Shown in pieces: positions 53,943 to 62,352 of a stretch of 64,000 nt of DNA; position 1 is the stretch's first letter; each line of letters starts with the position of its first letter. A model generated the notes under the pieces. The model saw only the letters and a program-made list of their open reading frames with translations, was not told the origin of the DNA and did not search any database. The DNA is taken from positions 1 through 64,000 of the forward strand of contig QGON01000070.1 of the NCBI GenBank assembly GCA_003660235.1, given 5' to 3'. Position numbers and translations under genes: made by a program. The stretch is from a bacterium endosymbiont of Escarpia laminata. GTDB taxonomy: Bacteria > Pseudomonadota > Gammaproteobacteria > Chromatiales > Chromatiaceae.

Positions 53943-54581
53943 CTACTCAATTTCTATATCCAACTCCCGCAGCCGGGGCAGGTCTTCAGGACGGTCAAGA
54001 TCCCAAAGCACGGGTAGTTCTTCCCACTGCCAGCCAAGCTCATCCAGACACTGCCGGGTCGCTTCTGCTACTGTCTCACTACCCCAGGATATGCCCTGGA
54101 ACAGGCATTCAGCGGTGCGTCGCAGTCCCAACAGAACGTAGCCCCCATCCTCTGCCGGAATCAGCACCGCATCTGAACCACGTCTGAGCGACTGCAGTGC
54201 CTGGTCCATTATCCCGGAGGTCAAGGCCGGACAATCGACGCCAATCAACACTACATACTCACGCTGCTGTAACGCCTGAGCAGCGGCACAGGCCATCCGT
54301 GCGCCAAGATCCTCACCCTGCTGTTGATGGAGAGGGATATCGAATTCACTGTGGAATCGCTGCAGTCGAGGATGCCCGGTATCAGGGGCGCACCAGAGTT
54401 CGATTGGGGCGACCTGATCCTCAGATAAATTATTGACCAAACGCTCCAACAGACGCAGATAGAGAGCCGTGGCGCCCTCCTCCCCCAAGGCTGGAATCAG
54501 ACGGGTCTTAACCTCTCCAGGCCGGGGCGCCTTGGCAAACAACAGAATCCCCCCATCGGGGTGCAGGTACTCCGGCACCAT
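53943..54581 (-). CDS. DUF2064 glycosyltransferase-like protein (arsenosugar type)
   Basis: This 212-aa protein is an A-type nucleotidyl/glycosyltransferase-like enzyme (ILLFAKAPRPGEVKTRLIPA, LGARMACAAAQALQQREYVV, LIGVDCPALTSGIMDQALQS, AVLIPAEDGGYVLLGLRRTA). The family often sits next to ArsS and is assigned to arsenosugar biosynthesis. It starts one base after arsS, so the two are coupled. Which sugar step it performs is inferred from context. Confidence 0.85.
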   Translation of the reverse strand: MVPEYLHPDGGILLFAKAPRPGEVKTRLIPALGEEGATALYLRLLERLVNNLSEDQVAPIELWCAPDTGHPRLQRFHSEFDIPLHQQQGEDLGARMACAAAQALQQREYVVLIGVDCPALTSGIMDQALQSLRRGSDAVLIPAEDGGYVLLGLRRTAECLFQGISWGSETVAEATRQCLDELGWQWEELPVLWDLDRPEDLPRLRELDIEIE

Positions 54582-55544
54582 TTAATCCAGGGCGCCACCA
54601 CAACTACTGCCCTGTCCGGCGGTACAGCCGTAACAGTGCTCGGCCACCTGAATCGGCCAACCATCGATATCGTGGTTGATCAGGTCACGCAACCTGGGAC
54701 GTTTCACCTCGCCGCTCTCCAGCTGCATGTCGAGCATCTGGTTAAAGTCGCAGTCGTAGACACGGCCCTGCCAGTCGACACTGATCAGATGACGGCACAT
54801 GACCGACTCAATATTGGCAGGCTGGTGGGCGTCCCGAAGCAGTTGCAGGTAGCTCTGAAACTCTCCCTTCGATTGCAACAGACTGCCGAAACGGTTGATC
54901 GGCATGTTGGTGATGGTGAGCAACTGATTGAAAATAATATTGAAACGCTCGACCAACTGTCGCTTGTAGTCAGTCTCCAGGGGGCCTTGAGGGGGGGGCA
55001 ACGAGGCTCCCTGCGGGTTGTAGACCAGATTGAGCGGCAGGCTATTGCCGGTCATGCCGTAACCAAGCCCATTCAGCCGCTGCAATGCACGAATGCTGGC
55101 GTCATAGGAACCCTTGCCGCGCTGGGCATCGACATTCTCCTGCAGGTAGCAGGGCAGTGAGGCAACCACTTCGACCCGATGGTAAGCAAGAAACTCTGCC
55201 AGCCACTCTTGTCCCTCCTCTTCCAGAATCGTCAGATTACAACGGTCGATCACATGCACACCCATCTCCGTCGCCGCTTCCACCAGATAACGGAAGTTGG
55301 GGTTCAGCTCAGGGGCGCCGCCGGTCAGGTCCAGCGCCTTCATCCGGTGCTTCCGCAGGAAGGCCAGAACATCTTCAACCGTCTCGCGGGACATCTCTTC
55401 CGTACGATTGGGGCCCGCATTCACATGGCAGTGGACGCAGGAGAGGTTGCAGCGCAGGCCAAGATTGACCTGCAGGGTCTCCAGACGGCCTCGCTGCAGC
55501 GAGGGAAAACTGGTGGGCTTAAGAAGATGGGCGGTATCGAGCAT
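54582..55544 (-). CDS. arsS: ArsS-like radical SAM protein (arsenosugar biosynthesis)
   Basis: This 320-aa radical SAM enzyme has the CxxxCxxC cluster CNLSCVHCHVNAGPNRTEEM binding a 4Fe-4S, and a Cys-rich C-terminal extension (CYGCTAGQGSSCGGAL), matching the radical SAM/Cys-rich ArsS family. ArsS adds a 5'-deoxyadenosyl group to dimethylarsenite. ArsM, which makes that substrate, is not in the window. Coupled to the DUF2064 gene. Confidence 0.88.
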   Translation of the reverse strand: MLDTAHLLKPTSFPSLQRGRLETLQVNLGLRCNLSCVHCHVNAGPNRTEEMSRETVEDVLAFLRKHRMKALDLTGGAPELNPNFRYLVEAATEMGVHVIDRCNLTILEEEGQEWLAEFLAYHRVEVVASLPCYLQENVDAQRGKGSYDASIRALQRLNGLGYGMTGNSLPLNLVYNPQGASLPPPQGPLETDYKRQLVERFNIIFNQLLTITNMPINRFGSLLQSKGEFQSYLQLLRDAHQPANIESVMCRHLISVDWQGRVYDCDFNQMLDMQLESGEVKRPRLRDLINHDIDGWPIQVAEHCYGCTAGQGSSCGGALD

Positions 55545-55663
55545 CGGTTCGTCGTTTAATCGGCTGGTGGAGGTGGAATTGCATCAGGGCAGCAATGATA
55601 CAGCAACCCTTTCATATGTACGCATTTCAACGACTCGTGGATTCAATCTGCATATGCGTCAGT

Positions 55664-55700
55664 CTCCCCTCTCCCCTCGGGAGAGGGTTGGGGTGAGGGG
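55664..55700. repeat. CCCCTCTCCC-type dispersed palindrome
   Basis: CTCCCCTCTCCCCTCGGGAG and AGAGGGTTGGGGTGAGGGG form an imperfect hairpin widely seen in proteobacterial genomes. The rest of the 55545-55868 gap shows no gene. Confidence 0.7.
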
Positions 55701-55868
55701 ATCAGATTATAAACGATGTTTTAGGCATATTGATCACGTCAAAAATGACAGGATCCTGTAGAAAATGCCGACAAAACCCGCACTCCATCACAATAAAGCG
55801 GGAACCTATATCACACTAACGAATCAGAATACTTGAAAGTGTTTTAGTAAATGCTAATATACTAACCC

Positions 55869-56141
55869 ATGAGCAACAATTATGAGGATTATGTCATGTT
55901 ACCTATCTTATTTGGCCTGATAGCCGCCACCATCTTCGGGCTTTTCGCCGTAATGACCTATGGCGTGGAGAACATTATCTACTACCCTTGGGTGGAAATC
56001 GTCTTCTGGACCTTGATCGCAACGGGGGCAAGTGTCACCGCTCTCGGTGAATTCAACCAGTGTTTACCCTGCAGACTCAAGGAACAATTCAAGGCCCAAT
56101 GGCTTGAGACACTCTGCCGGAAAACACCTTGCGCTGGGTGA
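55869..56141 (+). CDS. Small two-helix membrane protein of unknown function
   Basis: This 90-aa protein has two hydrophobic helices (LPILFGLIAATIFGLFAVMT and WVEIVFWTLIATGASVTALG) and a short cytoplasmic tail with Cys residues (NQCLPCRLKEQF, LCRKTPCAG). CLPC could bind metal, but this is a guess. It sits alone before the tRNA. No family recognised. Confidence 0.55.
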   Translation: MSNNYEDYVMLPILFGLIAATIFGLFAVMTYGVENIIYYPWVEIVFWTLIATGASVTALGEFNQCLPCRLKEQFKAQWLETLCRKTPCAG

Positions 56142-56300
56142 CGCAAAAATGACCAACCTTCACGAGGCGGAGTCGCCCAGACTCCGCCGCCGTCACCTGA
56201 TCCACTGCATTTAATAAAACCAAGCTGCGAACACACCCTTTATAGATGTAGCGGGGATCAGGCGCAGCGGATCCACCACCCAAGCCGGGACAAAGCCGAA

Positions 56301-56329
56301 TGGTCATAACCTTCTGGCGACTGTATAAT
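56301..56329 (+). promoter_or_regulatory. Promoter of tRNA-Arg(CCT)
   Basis: TGGTCA, 17 bases, TATAAT; the tRNA begins 11 bases after the -10. Confidence 0.6.
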
Positions 56330-56339
56330 TCACCGCCCA

Positions 56340-56416
56340 GTCCCAGTAGCTCAGTAGGATAGAGCGCCTCCCTCCTAAGGAGGAAGTCAGGGGTTCGAAT
56401 CCTCTCTGGGACGCCA
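56340..56416 (+). tRNA. tRNA-Arg (anticodon CCT)
   Basis: A full cloverleaf: acceptor GTCCCAG/CTGGGAC, D-arm GCTC/GAGC, anticodon stem CCTCC/GGAGG with loop CTCCTAA (anticodon CCT, reading AGG), T-arm AGGGG/CCTCT (one pair non-Watson-Crick), discriminator G, and an encoded CCA. Its last 18 bases are the attachment site of the island that follows. Confidence 0.97.
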
Positions 56417-56417
56417 T
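56400..56417 (+). repeat. attL, island edge at tRNA-Arg 3' end
   Basis: TCCTCTCTGGGACGCCAT spans the T-arm/acceptor end of the tRNA plus one base and recurs exactly at 62307-62324. Flanking bases differ on both sides (A...A versus T...T). Confidence 0.85.
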
Positions 56418-56746
56418 ATTTATCAAGCATTCTTAGCTTGAACACCCCTCCAAAGAATTCCTCATTGGCACACTCCTGGCACAGTGAGGTTTTTCTATAG
56501 AGGACGCACCACTCCTTTGCTTCTGCATAGTACCGAGCACGTTTTTCATGGTGCTCGGGGCTAGCACCCTGGGCCTGGTCCTCGGTGGAGACCCGAATTC
56601 AGATTCCTACGCGCTTGTGGCTATTTTCCATTTCGCTGCTACGTCAGAAGATGTCAGGGTATATGTATAGACTTGCGCATCCATTATGTCAATGCTAAGC
56701 TCAATTGAAGGCGCAATACCACGAAGAAGATTCTGGAGCTGTTCGC

Positions 56747-58021
56747 ATGGCAAAAACTAATCAATTTCCTCGTCTTGTACGATCCACTCCTGATCCGCTC
56801 GGGCTTTTTATTCGTTCTGAATACAATGATCAGAGAGCGCTGTTGGATTTCCTGCATACACAAAAAGTTGGGTTCAATGGCGTTGTTTTTAACGCAGTTC
56901 ACGTTGAAAGCCAGAATGAGCTTCTTGAGCATGTTTTAGATAGAAAAATCGACGCAATACTTGACCCAAAGACCCAGGAGATGGGGGCGATAGGTCGCTA
57001 TACTGAAAAACTCGGAGCGCTTCCGTGGGGTGCAAACCGACCACACACCCCAAACGATTTCTCACATATTGCCACCAAGCACAGACTCGTTGCCTCTCTG
57101 ACGGACTACTGTCTGGAGAAAGGGTTTACTCAGATACTCGCGCCGACGCACTATCTCAAAGACGTGGAAGACGAGTGGCTCCAGATCGATCTTGATCTAA
57201 CGAGAAGATTGTGGAATCGCCTAGACAAAAGTGGAGGAGACAAGGTTGATCTTATCTACTCTCTCACTATCCCTTACAAAACCCTGCGAGATCATAAGCA
57301 ACGGCGCATGCTCGTAAATCAGCTCAAAACTGTTCCTATGGATATGTTGTGGCTGAAAATTGACCACCTTGGCGCAGACGCAACAGCACCGAAGACGATC
57401 AACTACATCTCATGCGCAGCAGATTTCCACGAGTTAGGAATTCCAATTGTTGCTGATTACATAGGCGGTTTCCCAGCACTCGCGCTTCTTGCTTTTGGAG
57501 CGGTTGGCGGCATCGCGCATGGTATTACAAACCGAGAGCGGTTTTCTGCATCAGATTGGCACAAGCCAAGTGACAATCGGGGAAGAGCGCCACAGCGCCG
57601 TATCTATGTTCCTCAGCTAGATCTCATGATCCCTCGGCAACAGGCAGAAAAACTCTTCGAATCATTCCCAAAGGCGCGCAGCCTGTTTGGCTGTCAAGAT
57701 AAGAAATGTTGCCAGCGCGGAACAACCGATATGGTAGACAAGCCCGCGCATCATTTTCTCTATCAGCGAACACAGAAAGTAGCGGGATTAAACCAGATTC
57801 CAGAGCAATTACGAGCCCCACATTTTCTTGAACGCGATCTTCGGCCCTCGACAGATCAAATCCTGAAAGCGACAAAGACAGATTGGGGGGATGAAGCATT
57901 TAATATGAAGCTTCAAAAACAGCGCGTACGCATTGATACACTACGCGTAGCATTAGGCGAGCACGAACAGAAACACCGCATGCGCTCATATTCACCTCAC
58001 CCGCAAATTCGCGCTACGCGA
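56747..58021 (+). CDS. Unrecognised 425-aa protein upstream of RES-Xre
   Basis: I start at ATG 56747 (MAKTNQFPRLVRSTPDPLGL) because GGAG lies about ten bases upstream; the track begins 14 codons earlier at TTG. Alternating strand-helix segments such as VDLIYSLTIPYKTLRDHKQR, IPIVADYIGGFPALALLAFG and AVGGIAHGITNRERFSASDW suggest a TIM-barrel-like fold. Near the C-terminus CQDKKCCQ followed by AHHFLYQR might form a metal site, reminiscent of but not equal to the zinc site of tRNA-guanine transglycosylases. There is no signal peptide. Forty-six bases separate it from the Xre antitoxin gene, so it may be a third member of that operon. I do not recognise the family. Confidence 0.6.
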
Positions 58022-58070
58022 TAAGCTCGTTCGTAAAATATTACGGCTAAATATCTAATGAAGAGAAACC

Positions 58071-58412
58071 ATGACTGAAAACGCTGTTTCACGAAAATTG
58101 GGAATCATTCAGGAGAAGGGAGCGATGCTTTCAGCCGATATTGCGTCCATTATTGGCGTGCGCCCGGAAACCGTTTCTCGCTGGAATCAAGGTAAGGCGT
58201 ACCCGCAGCGAGATAAAGAGCATATTCTGCTTGAGTTAGAGTATGTCGTTGATCTTCTGTCTGATTTTTATGAACCTGGCGAGGCACGTTTGTGGCTTTT
58301 TTCTCGTCAAAAGCTGCTGGACGGACAAAGACCGTCAGATCTGATCCACATGGGAGATACTGATCAAGTATTAGCTGTTATAAATCAGTTGCGCGATGGT
58401 GTGTATCTCTAA
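58071..58412 (+). CDS. Xre/MbcA/ParS-type antitoxin of a RES toxin
   Basis: This 113-aa protein has an N-terminal HTH-like part (SADIASIIGVRPETVSRWNQ) and a C-terminal toxin-binding domain (LSDFYEPGEARLWLFSRQKL, DGQRPSDLIHMGDTDQVLAV), the DUF2384/MbcA-ParS-Xre antitoxin layout. Such antitoxins bind RES toxins and autoregulate the operon. It ends 18 bases before the RES gene. Confidence 0.88.
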   Translation: MTENAVSRKLGIIQEKGAMLSADIASIIGVRPETVSRWNQGKAYPQRDKEHILLELEYVVDLLSDFYEPGEARLWLFSRQKLLDGQRPSDLIHMGDTDQVLAVINQLRDGVYL

Positions 58413-58430
58413 CTCAGAGAGGAGTCCTGT

Positions 58431-58988
58431 TTGTCCTATGATCCGCAGTTAACGGACCTCCTCAGCGAGCTTCCTACACAAACATTTAGTGGAGACGTAT
58501 TCCGGGCGACGCCGAGAAGTGTCGATCCACTTGCCCCTTCGTATAACGGGGGGCGATGGGCAAGCACGAATAGTTGCCGGGTGCTGTACACGAGTCTTGA
58601 ACGCGATGGCGCGCTCGCTGAAGTTGCGTTTCATTGGTCACAGTTTACCCCTCCACCTTCAAAGCCAGTGACACTGCACAGACTGGGAGTTGAGACTGAA
58701 CGAACGCTTCGTCTCATATATGCTGACCTCGAACAGCTTGATGTAGAAGAGTCTCTTTACCATACAACAAACTACGAACGAACTCAGAGCATCGGAGAAG
58801 CAGTCGAATTTCTTGGCTTCGATGGACTTATGGTTCCCTCGGCAAGATGGGACTGTGAACACTTAGTGATATTTCCTAATCAGTTGTCTGACACTGATAT
58901 TCAGCTCGTTGTATTAGAAAAAGAAATTGTGGATTGGAAGGACTGGATAAAAGATAAAAGCTATAAAGTAGGCATTAACGGAGCATGA
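58431..58988 (+). CDS. RES-domain toxin
   Basis: This 185-aa RES-domain protein has the conserved Arg (VFRATPRSVDP), GGRW (SYNGGRWASTNS), YTS and Glu (VLYTSLERDGALAEVAFH) elements that give the family its name. RES toxins consume NAD+ by phosphorylase or hydrolase action and arrest growth; they pair with Xre/MbcA/ParS antitoxins as here. The start is a TTG in the track numbering (first codon at 58431); an internal start is possible. Shortly upstream is the antitoxin. Confidence 0.88.
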   Translation: MSYDPQLTDLLSELPTQTFSGDVFRATPRSVDPLAPSYNGGRWASTNSCRVLYTSLERDGALAEVAFHWSQFTPPPSKPVTLHRLGVETERTLRLIYADLEQLDVEESLYHTTNYERTQSIGEAVEFLGFDGLMVPSARWDCEHLVIFPNQLSDTDIQLVVLEKEIVDWKDWIKDKSYKVGINGA

Positions 58989-59079
58989 CTGCCCTATACT
59001 GCGTATTCCGGCGAAGATGAACACCGATTCCGGCCGAACGTGAACACCTGATTTCTCAACGCATCACGTAGTTGGTTTT
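58989..59079. other. IS21-like terminal sequence
   Basis: GAACACCGATTCCGGCCGAA followed by a repeated GTGAACACC is typical of IS21-family ends. It lies next to the istB remnant, so this edge of the element survives. Confidence 0.45.
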
Positions 59080-59240
59080 TTAGCTTAAGTGTTCGCCTTC
59101 AGTCAACTGCCCCAGGATTTTTCGCATGGATTCCTCCCTTGAGCTGAAGGCAGTGTGCGTTGTGCATCAGCCGATCCAGAATGGCATCGGCCAGGGTGTT
59201 GTCACCAATGCTGGTGTACCACTGATCAGTGGGTATTCAA
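59080..59240 (-). pseudogene. IS21 istB C-terminal remnant
   Basis: Minus-strand frame without a start: DQWYTSIGDNTLADAILDRL, then MHNAHCLQLKGESMRKILGQ and a TAA at 59080. This is the conserved C-terminal end of IstB helper ATPases of IS21 (LADAILDRLVHNAHR-like). The remainder of IstB and all of IstA are missing. Confidence 0.8.
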
Positions 59241-59244
59241 GAAT

Positions 59245-59278
59245 AGGGGACGCACCACGTTTTTAGTGGTCGTCCCCT
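59245..59278. repeat. Long palindrome after the alkylsulfatase gene
   Basis: AGGGGACG-C-ACCAC pairs with GTGGT-CGTCCCCT around GTTTTTA, 13 bp with one bulge, ten bases past the alkylsulfatase stop. It probably doubles as its terminator. The phrase GGGGACGCACCACGTTTT recurs upstream of the same gene. Confidence 0.65.
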
Positions 59279-59288
59279 AGTGTGAAGT

Positions 59289-61394
59289 TCAACCTCCAGA
59301 AGTGTCCGCTGGCGCTTCCTGTTCGAACGTTTTTAGCTCCGGTGTCAGGTCTTTTGCACCTGTGCCAGGCATCATCTCGAAACCAAGATCAAAATGCACC
59401 AGCATGGTCTTCAACTGATCGAAGACTTCTCGATTGCCTTTCAATTTGGCTTTACCTGACTTGATCTGTGCATCGAATGAAACGGCACCCATCATAGTTT
59501 TTTCAAGATCGGTACGGTTGATGGTGATGCTAAGGTCGGCATCGTTTGCCTGATATCCGACAATATTAGTCAGTGTACCGTTGCTCAACTCCAGCACAAA
59601 TTTCTCGTTGTTATCCGGTGTCAGCAGATTGATCTTGAAGTACTTTCCGTCAGCCTTCTCGCTGTCGAGGCGCACACCGAGAAAATCCAGCCATAGTTCA
59701 GTGCTCATCGCGCGAATCATATCTGGACCAGAGGTTTTTGGCGAAGCGCCTGAAGGAATACCGTTACGCAGTTCGTAGGCTGCCGCGAGGAAGCTGTTAC
59801 GCACACTAGGACTTTCCTGTTGATAACCGATCTGCTCAAACACATCTGCCAGCAGATCTTTCGCCGGCTGATTTTTTGGCTCGGCATAAACCAGCTTGTT
59901 GAGTATTTCCTGTGCATGGCGATACTTGCCCTGGTTGAAGAGTTCCTCTCCCTTGGTCATTATTTTCTTCGAGCCACCCATCATTTCCACATAAAGTGGA
60001 GCTGAATCTTCAGGTGATAACGGAATCAGTGTACTGGGGTTACCGTCCCAGTAGCCGAGATAACGATTCACTACCGCACGGCTGTTGTGTTCAACCGAGC
60101 CATGGTAACTACGTGCTGACCACTGATTTTGCAGGCTAGTTGGTACTTTATAAACATTGTGGATCTGGTTAACAGTTACACCCTGGTTGGCCAAGTGTAA
60201 TACGCCATTGTTAAGGTTAGCGTAGGTATCTCGCTGCGTACGCATTACTTCTTGAACGCGATCATTGCCCCAGCGCGGCCAGCTGTGTGAAGCGAACATC
60301 AGCTCAGCTTTGTCACCGAACAGGTAAAGTGCCTTGTTGATCTGCTTGGACCATTCCAGCGCATCTCGCACCAATGCACCGCGCAGGGTGTAAATATTGT
60401 GTATGGTACCGGTAATATTTTCCGCTGCCCAAAAAGCCTTCATCTCAGGGAACCAGGTATTCATCTCTGCCGGTGCTTCGGTACCCGGGGTGTTCTGGAA
60501 TACCATTTTCACTCCGTCGATTGTCAGCTCTTCGATATCCTTTTCAATGATGACATTGGGTGCGATAAGACCGAGATTACCAGCTGCTGTGTTTTTACCA
60601 ATGGATTGATCGACGTGACCGAAAGGACTTCTTGGCAACAACACGCCATACTGATAGAACATACGTCGATTCATGGCGTTGCCCGCATAGATATTCTCAG
60701 ACACTGCGTGATCCATGAAGCCGACCGGGGCTATAATTTTGACCTTGCCGCTCTTCACATCTGCCTCATCCACCACGCCGCGCACACCACCGAAGTGATC
60801 AGCATGGGAGTGCGAATAGACCACGGCCACCACTGGCCCTTGACCGAGTTGCTCGTTGATGAATTTTAACGCTGCGGCTGCGGTTTCTTTAGCAGTCAGC
60901 GGATCAAATACGATCCAGCCGGTGTCACTTTTAATAAAACTGATATTGGCTAGATCATAGCCACGTACCTGGTAGATTTTGCCGGGCAAAACCTCATACA
61001 GCCCGTAGGCCATGTTCAGAATCGCCTGTCGCTGTAGCGAGGGGTGAATGCTGTCAAAGTCCTTACCCTGTAGCAGATAGTCATAGCTGCCGATATCCCA
61101 AGCCACATGACCTGCCTCAGCCATGATTTGCTTATAGGTGGGCGCTGCGATGAAGCCTTTTTTGGCTTCTTCGAAATCACGCTTATCTTCAAAGGGCATA
61201 CTTTTACGCAGCCCGTTCTGCAACTCAATGGTGAACTTCGAGGGCAGCTTGCCTTTGGCATCAAAATGCTTGCCCCGCATAGCACCAGGGTCAGTTTTCG
61301 CGTCGCCACCTCCGGCTGCCCACGCTGCACCGCCTATTAAGATGCTAATCACAGCAATTGGTATATACATGCCAATGAGGTTCTTGATTGTCAT
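59289..61394 (-). CDS. Linear primary-alkylsulfatase (SdsA/BDS1 type)
   Basis: This 701-aa exported enzyme has an N-terminal signal (MYIPIAVISILIGGAAWAAG), then the metallo-beta-lactamase core with VVYSHSHADHFGGVRGVVDE and further metal residues (ENIYAGNAMNRRM, SHSWPRWGNDRVQ region), a dimerisation part (GEELFNQGKYRHAQEILNKL), and a C-terminal SCP2-like lid (DLSITINRTDLEKTMMGAVS). SdsA-type enzymes hydrolyse sulfate esters of alcohols such as dodecyl sulfate by C-O cleavage using two zinc ions. It is cargo of the tRNA-Arg island, bracketed by repeats. The start at 61394 has AGGAAAA upstream. Confidence 0.93.
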   Translation of the reverse strand: MTIKNLIGMYIPIAVISILIGGAAWAAGGGDAKTDPGAMRGKHFDAKGKLPSKFTIELQNGLRKSMPFEDKRDFEEAKKGFIAAPTYKQIMAEAGHVAWDIGSYDYLLQGKDFDSIHPSLQRQAILNMAYGLYEVLPGKIYQVRGYDLANISFIKSDTGWIVFDPLTAKETAAAALKFINEQLGQGPVVAVVYSHSHADHFGGVRGVVDEADVKSGKVKIIAPVGFMDHAVSENIYAGNAMNRRMFYQYGVLLPRSPFGHVDQSIGKNTAAGNLGLIAPNVIIEKDIEELTIDGVKMVFQNTPGTEAPAEMNTWFPEMKAFWAAENITGTIHNIYTLRGALVRDALEWSKQINKALYLFGDKAELMFASHSWPRWGNDRVQEVMRTQRDTYANLNNGVLHLANQGVTVNQIHNVYKVPTSLQNQWSARSYHGSVEHNSRAVVNRYLGYWDGNPSTLIPLSPEDSAPLYVEMMGGSKKIMTKGEELFNQGKYRHAQEILNKLVYAEPKNQPAKDLLADVFEQIGYQQESPSVRNSFLAAAYELRNGIPSGASPKTSGPDMIRAMSTELWLDFLGVRLDSEKADGKYFKINLLTPDNNEKFVLELSNGTLTNIVGYQANDADLSITINRTDLEKTMMGAVSFDAQIKSGKAKLKGNREVFDQLKTMLVHFDLGFEMMPGTGAKDLTPELKTFEQEAPADTSGG

Positions 61395-61416
61395 AGTTTT
61401 TTCCTGTTCGTATGTT

Positions 61417-61500
61417 GGGGAACAATGGGGGACGCACCACGTTTTCCGCTAAGGGAACAATGTGGGGAACAATGGGGGACGCACCACGTTTTCCGCTAAG
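61417..61500. repeat. 37-bp direct repeat, two copies upstream of the alkylsulfatase
   Basis: GGGGAACAATGGGGGACGCA-type unit at 61417-61453 and 61464-61500, separated by ten bases. The shared core GGGGACGCACCACGTTTT also occurs at 59246 beyond the same gene, and in shortened form at 56502. Confidence 0.85.
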
Positions 61501-61506
61501 AGTCGC

Positions 61507-62059
61507 TCACCGCTTGATTAGTGACGGATCGCTAAGGAGGATAATCTCATTGAGTTCATCGTCAGTAAAAAGATCTCGCAGTTCCTCGTTCCAATCGAAG
61601 GTCAGCCGCTTGGCGGTTTGACGAGAAAAACGCCCTGCAGGCCAACCAGTGAAAATCGTAGCCTTCGATGCCAGGGGACCTCTTCTTCTGGTCGTAATAC
61701 TCCATGATCCCAGACAATGGCACAACCTTTGCCGGCAGAATTAGCCTGCTGTATTGGTTTCCACTCAACAACCTCCCGGTATTCCAGGCAGACATCGAGC
61801 GCGCCTTTTCCATCGACTCCATTTCTTTGAACGGAATCAGGGCCAGGTCCACCACCGTCCGATACTGAGGGTAAACCTCGTCTGGCTCACCGCCCATGAT
61901 CTCGTTCGGCTTTCCACCCCTGATCAAGAAATCCAGTGCGAAGCTTAGACGCAAGGTCTTCAGGTTTGCGCCGTAGAAGCTGAGGGTGCATCACGGTGGG
62001 ACTTTCGCAACCCCACCATCGAGTTTGATCCCGCCATGGCCCCCAAGGTAGATTGCCAT
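61507..62059 (-). pseudogene. Decayed Stv-type putative adhesin gene
   Basis: ATG 62059 has GAGGGAGAG upstream and reads MAIYLGGHGGIKLDGGVAKV, then PP, an in-frame TGA (61991-61993), then CTLSFYGANLKTLRLSFALD in the same frame. The opening resembles Stv-type putative adhesin domains (MAIYLGGHGG, VPP-TISFY). The frame continues to GYDFHW and then meets a frameshift near 61640, after which AKRLTFDWNEELRDLFTDDE and LNEIILLSDPSLIKR finish in another frame. So the gene has a nonsense codon and at least one shift. The domain name is from memory; the disruptions are read directly. Confidence 0.45.
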
Positions 62060-62306
62060 TCTTGGCGTTTCGCTCTCCCTCTCGTCGCGAACGACCCTCA
62101 TTCAGCCTAAACCACACGATCATCCCTCAAGATACAAGTATAGGCAGCATAAACACTCTTTTCCCAAGCTCATTGAGCATCCCCTTTGTTGCCCCCTTAG
62201 AACCACGAACAGTGGCTTCCTTTGGGTACAAAACATGGGTACACTAAGGATCACTTAACCGGCGTATCGGCTTTATAATTCAACGAGTTACAGGGTTTTA
62301 CACCCT

Positions 62307-62324
62307 TCCTCTCTGGGACGCCAT
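62307..62324 (+). repeat. attR, island right edge
   Basis: Exact second copy of TCCTCTCTGGGACGCCAT, 29 bases before the SNase gene start, where core sequence resumes. Confidence 0.85.
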
Positions 62325-62352
62325 TTCTGAAAATTCCATAAGGCGATTTTCG

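Larger units (their letters stand above)
56418..62324. mobile_element. Genomic island in tRNA-Arg(CCT), about 5.9 kb
   Basis: The DNA between the two 18-bp repeats contains the unrecognised gene at 56747, Xre and RES toxin-antitoxin genes, an istB remnant, an alkylsulfatase and a decayed adhesin-like gene, all unrelated to the flanking core genes. tRNA 3' ends are the usual targets of tyrosine integrases, which restore the tRNA end from their own attP. No integrase is present inside, so the element is fixed, decayed or mobilised in trans. The direct repeat and the tRNA location are read from the sequence; the mode of entry is inferred. Confidence 0.75.

Noticed and set aside
61417-61500. 37-bp repeats as a CRISPR
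   Set aside because: Only two copies, spaced by ten bases that partly repeat the unit; no leader or cas genes.
61991-61993. TGA as selenocysteine
   Set aside because: The gene has a second disruption and no SECIS-like hairpin is evident just after the codon.
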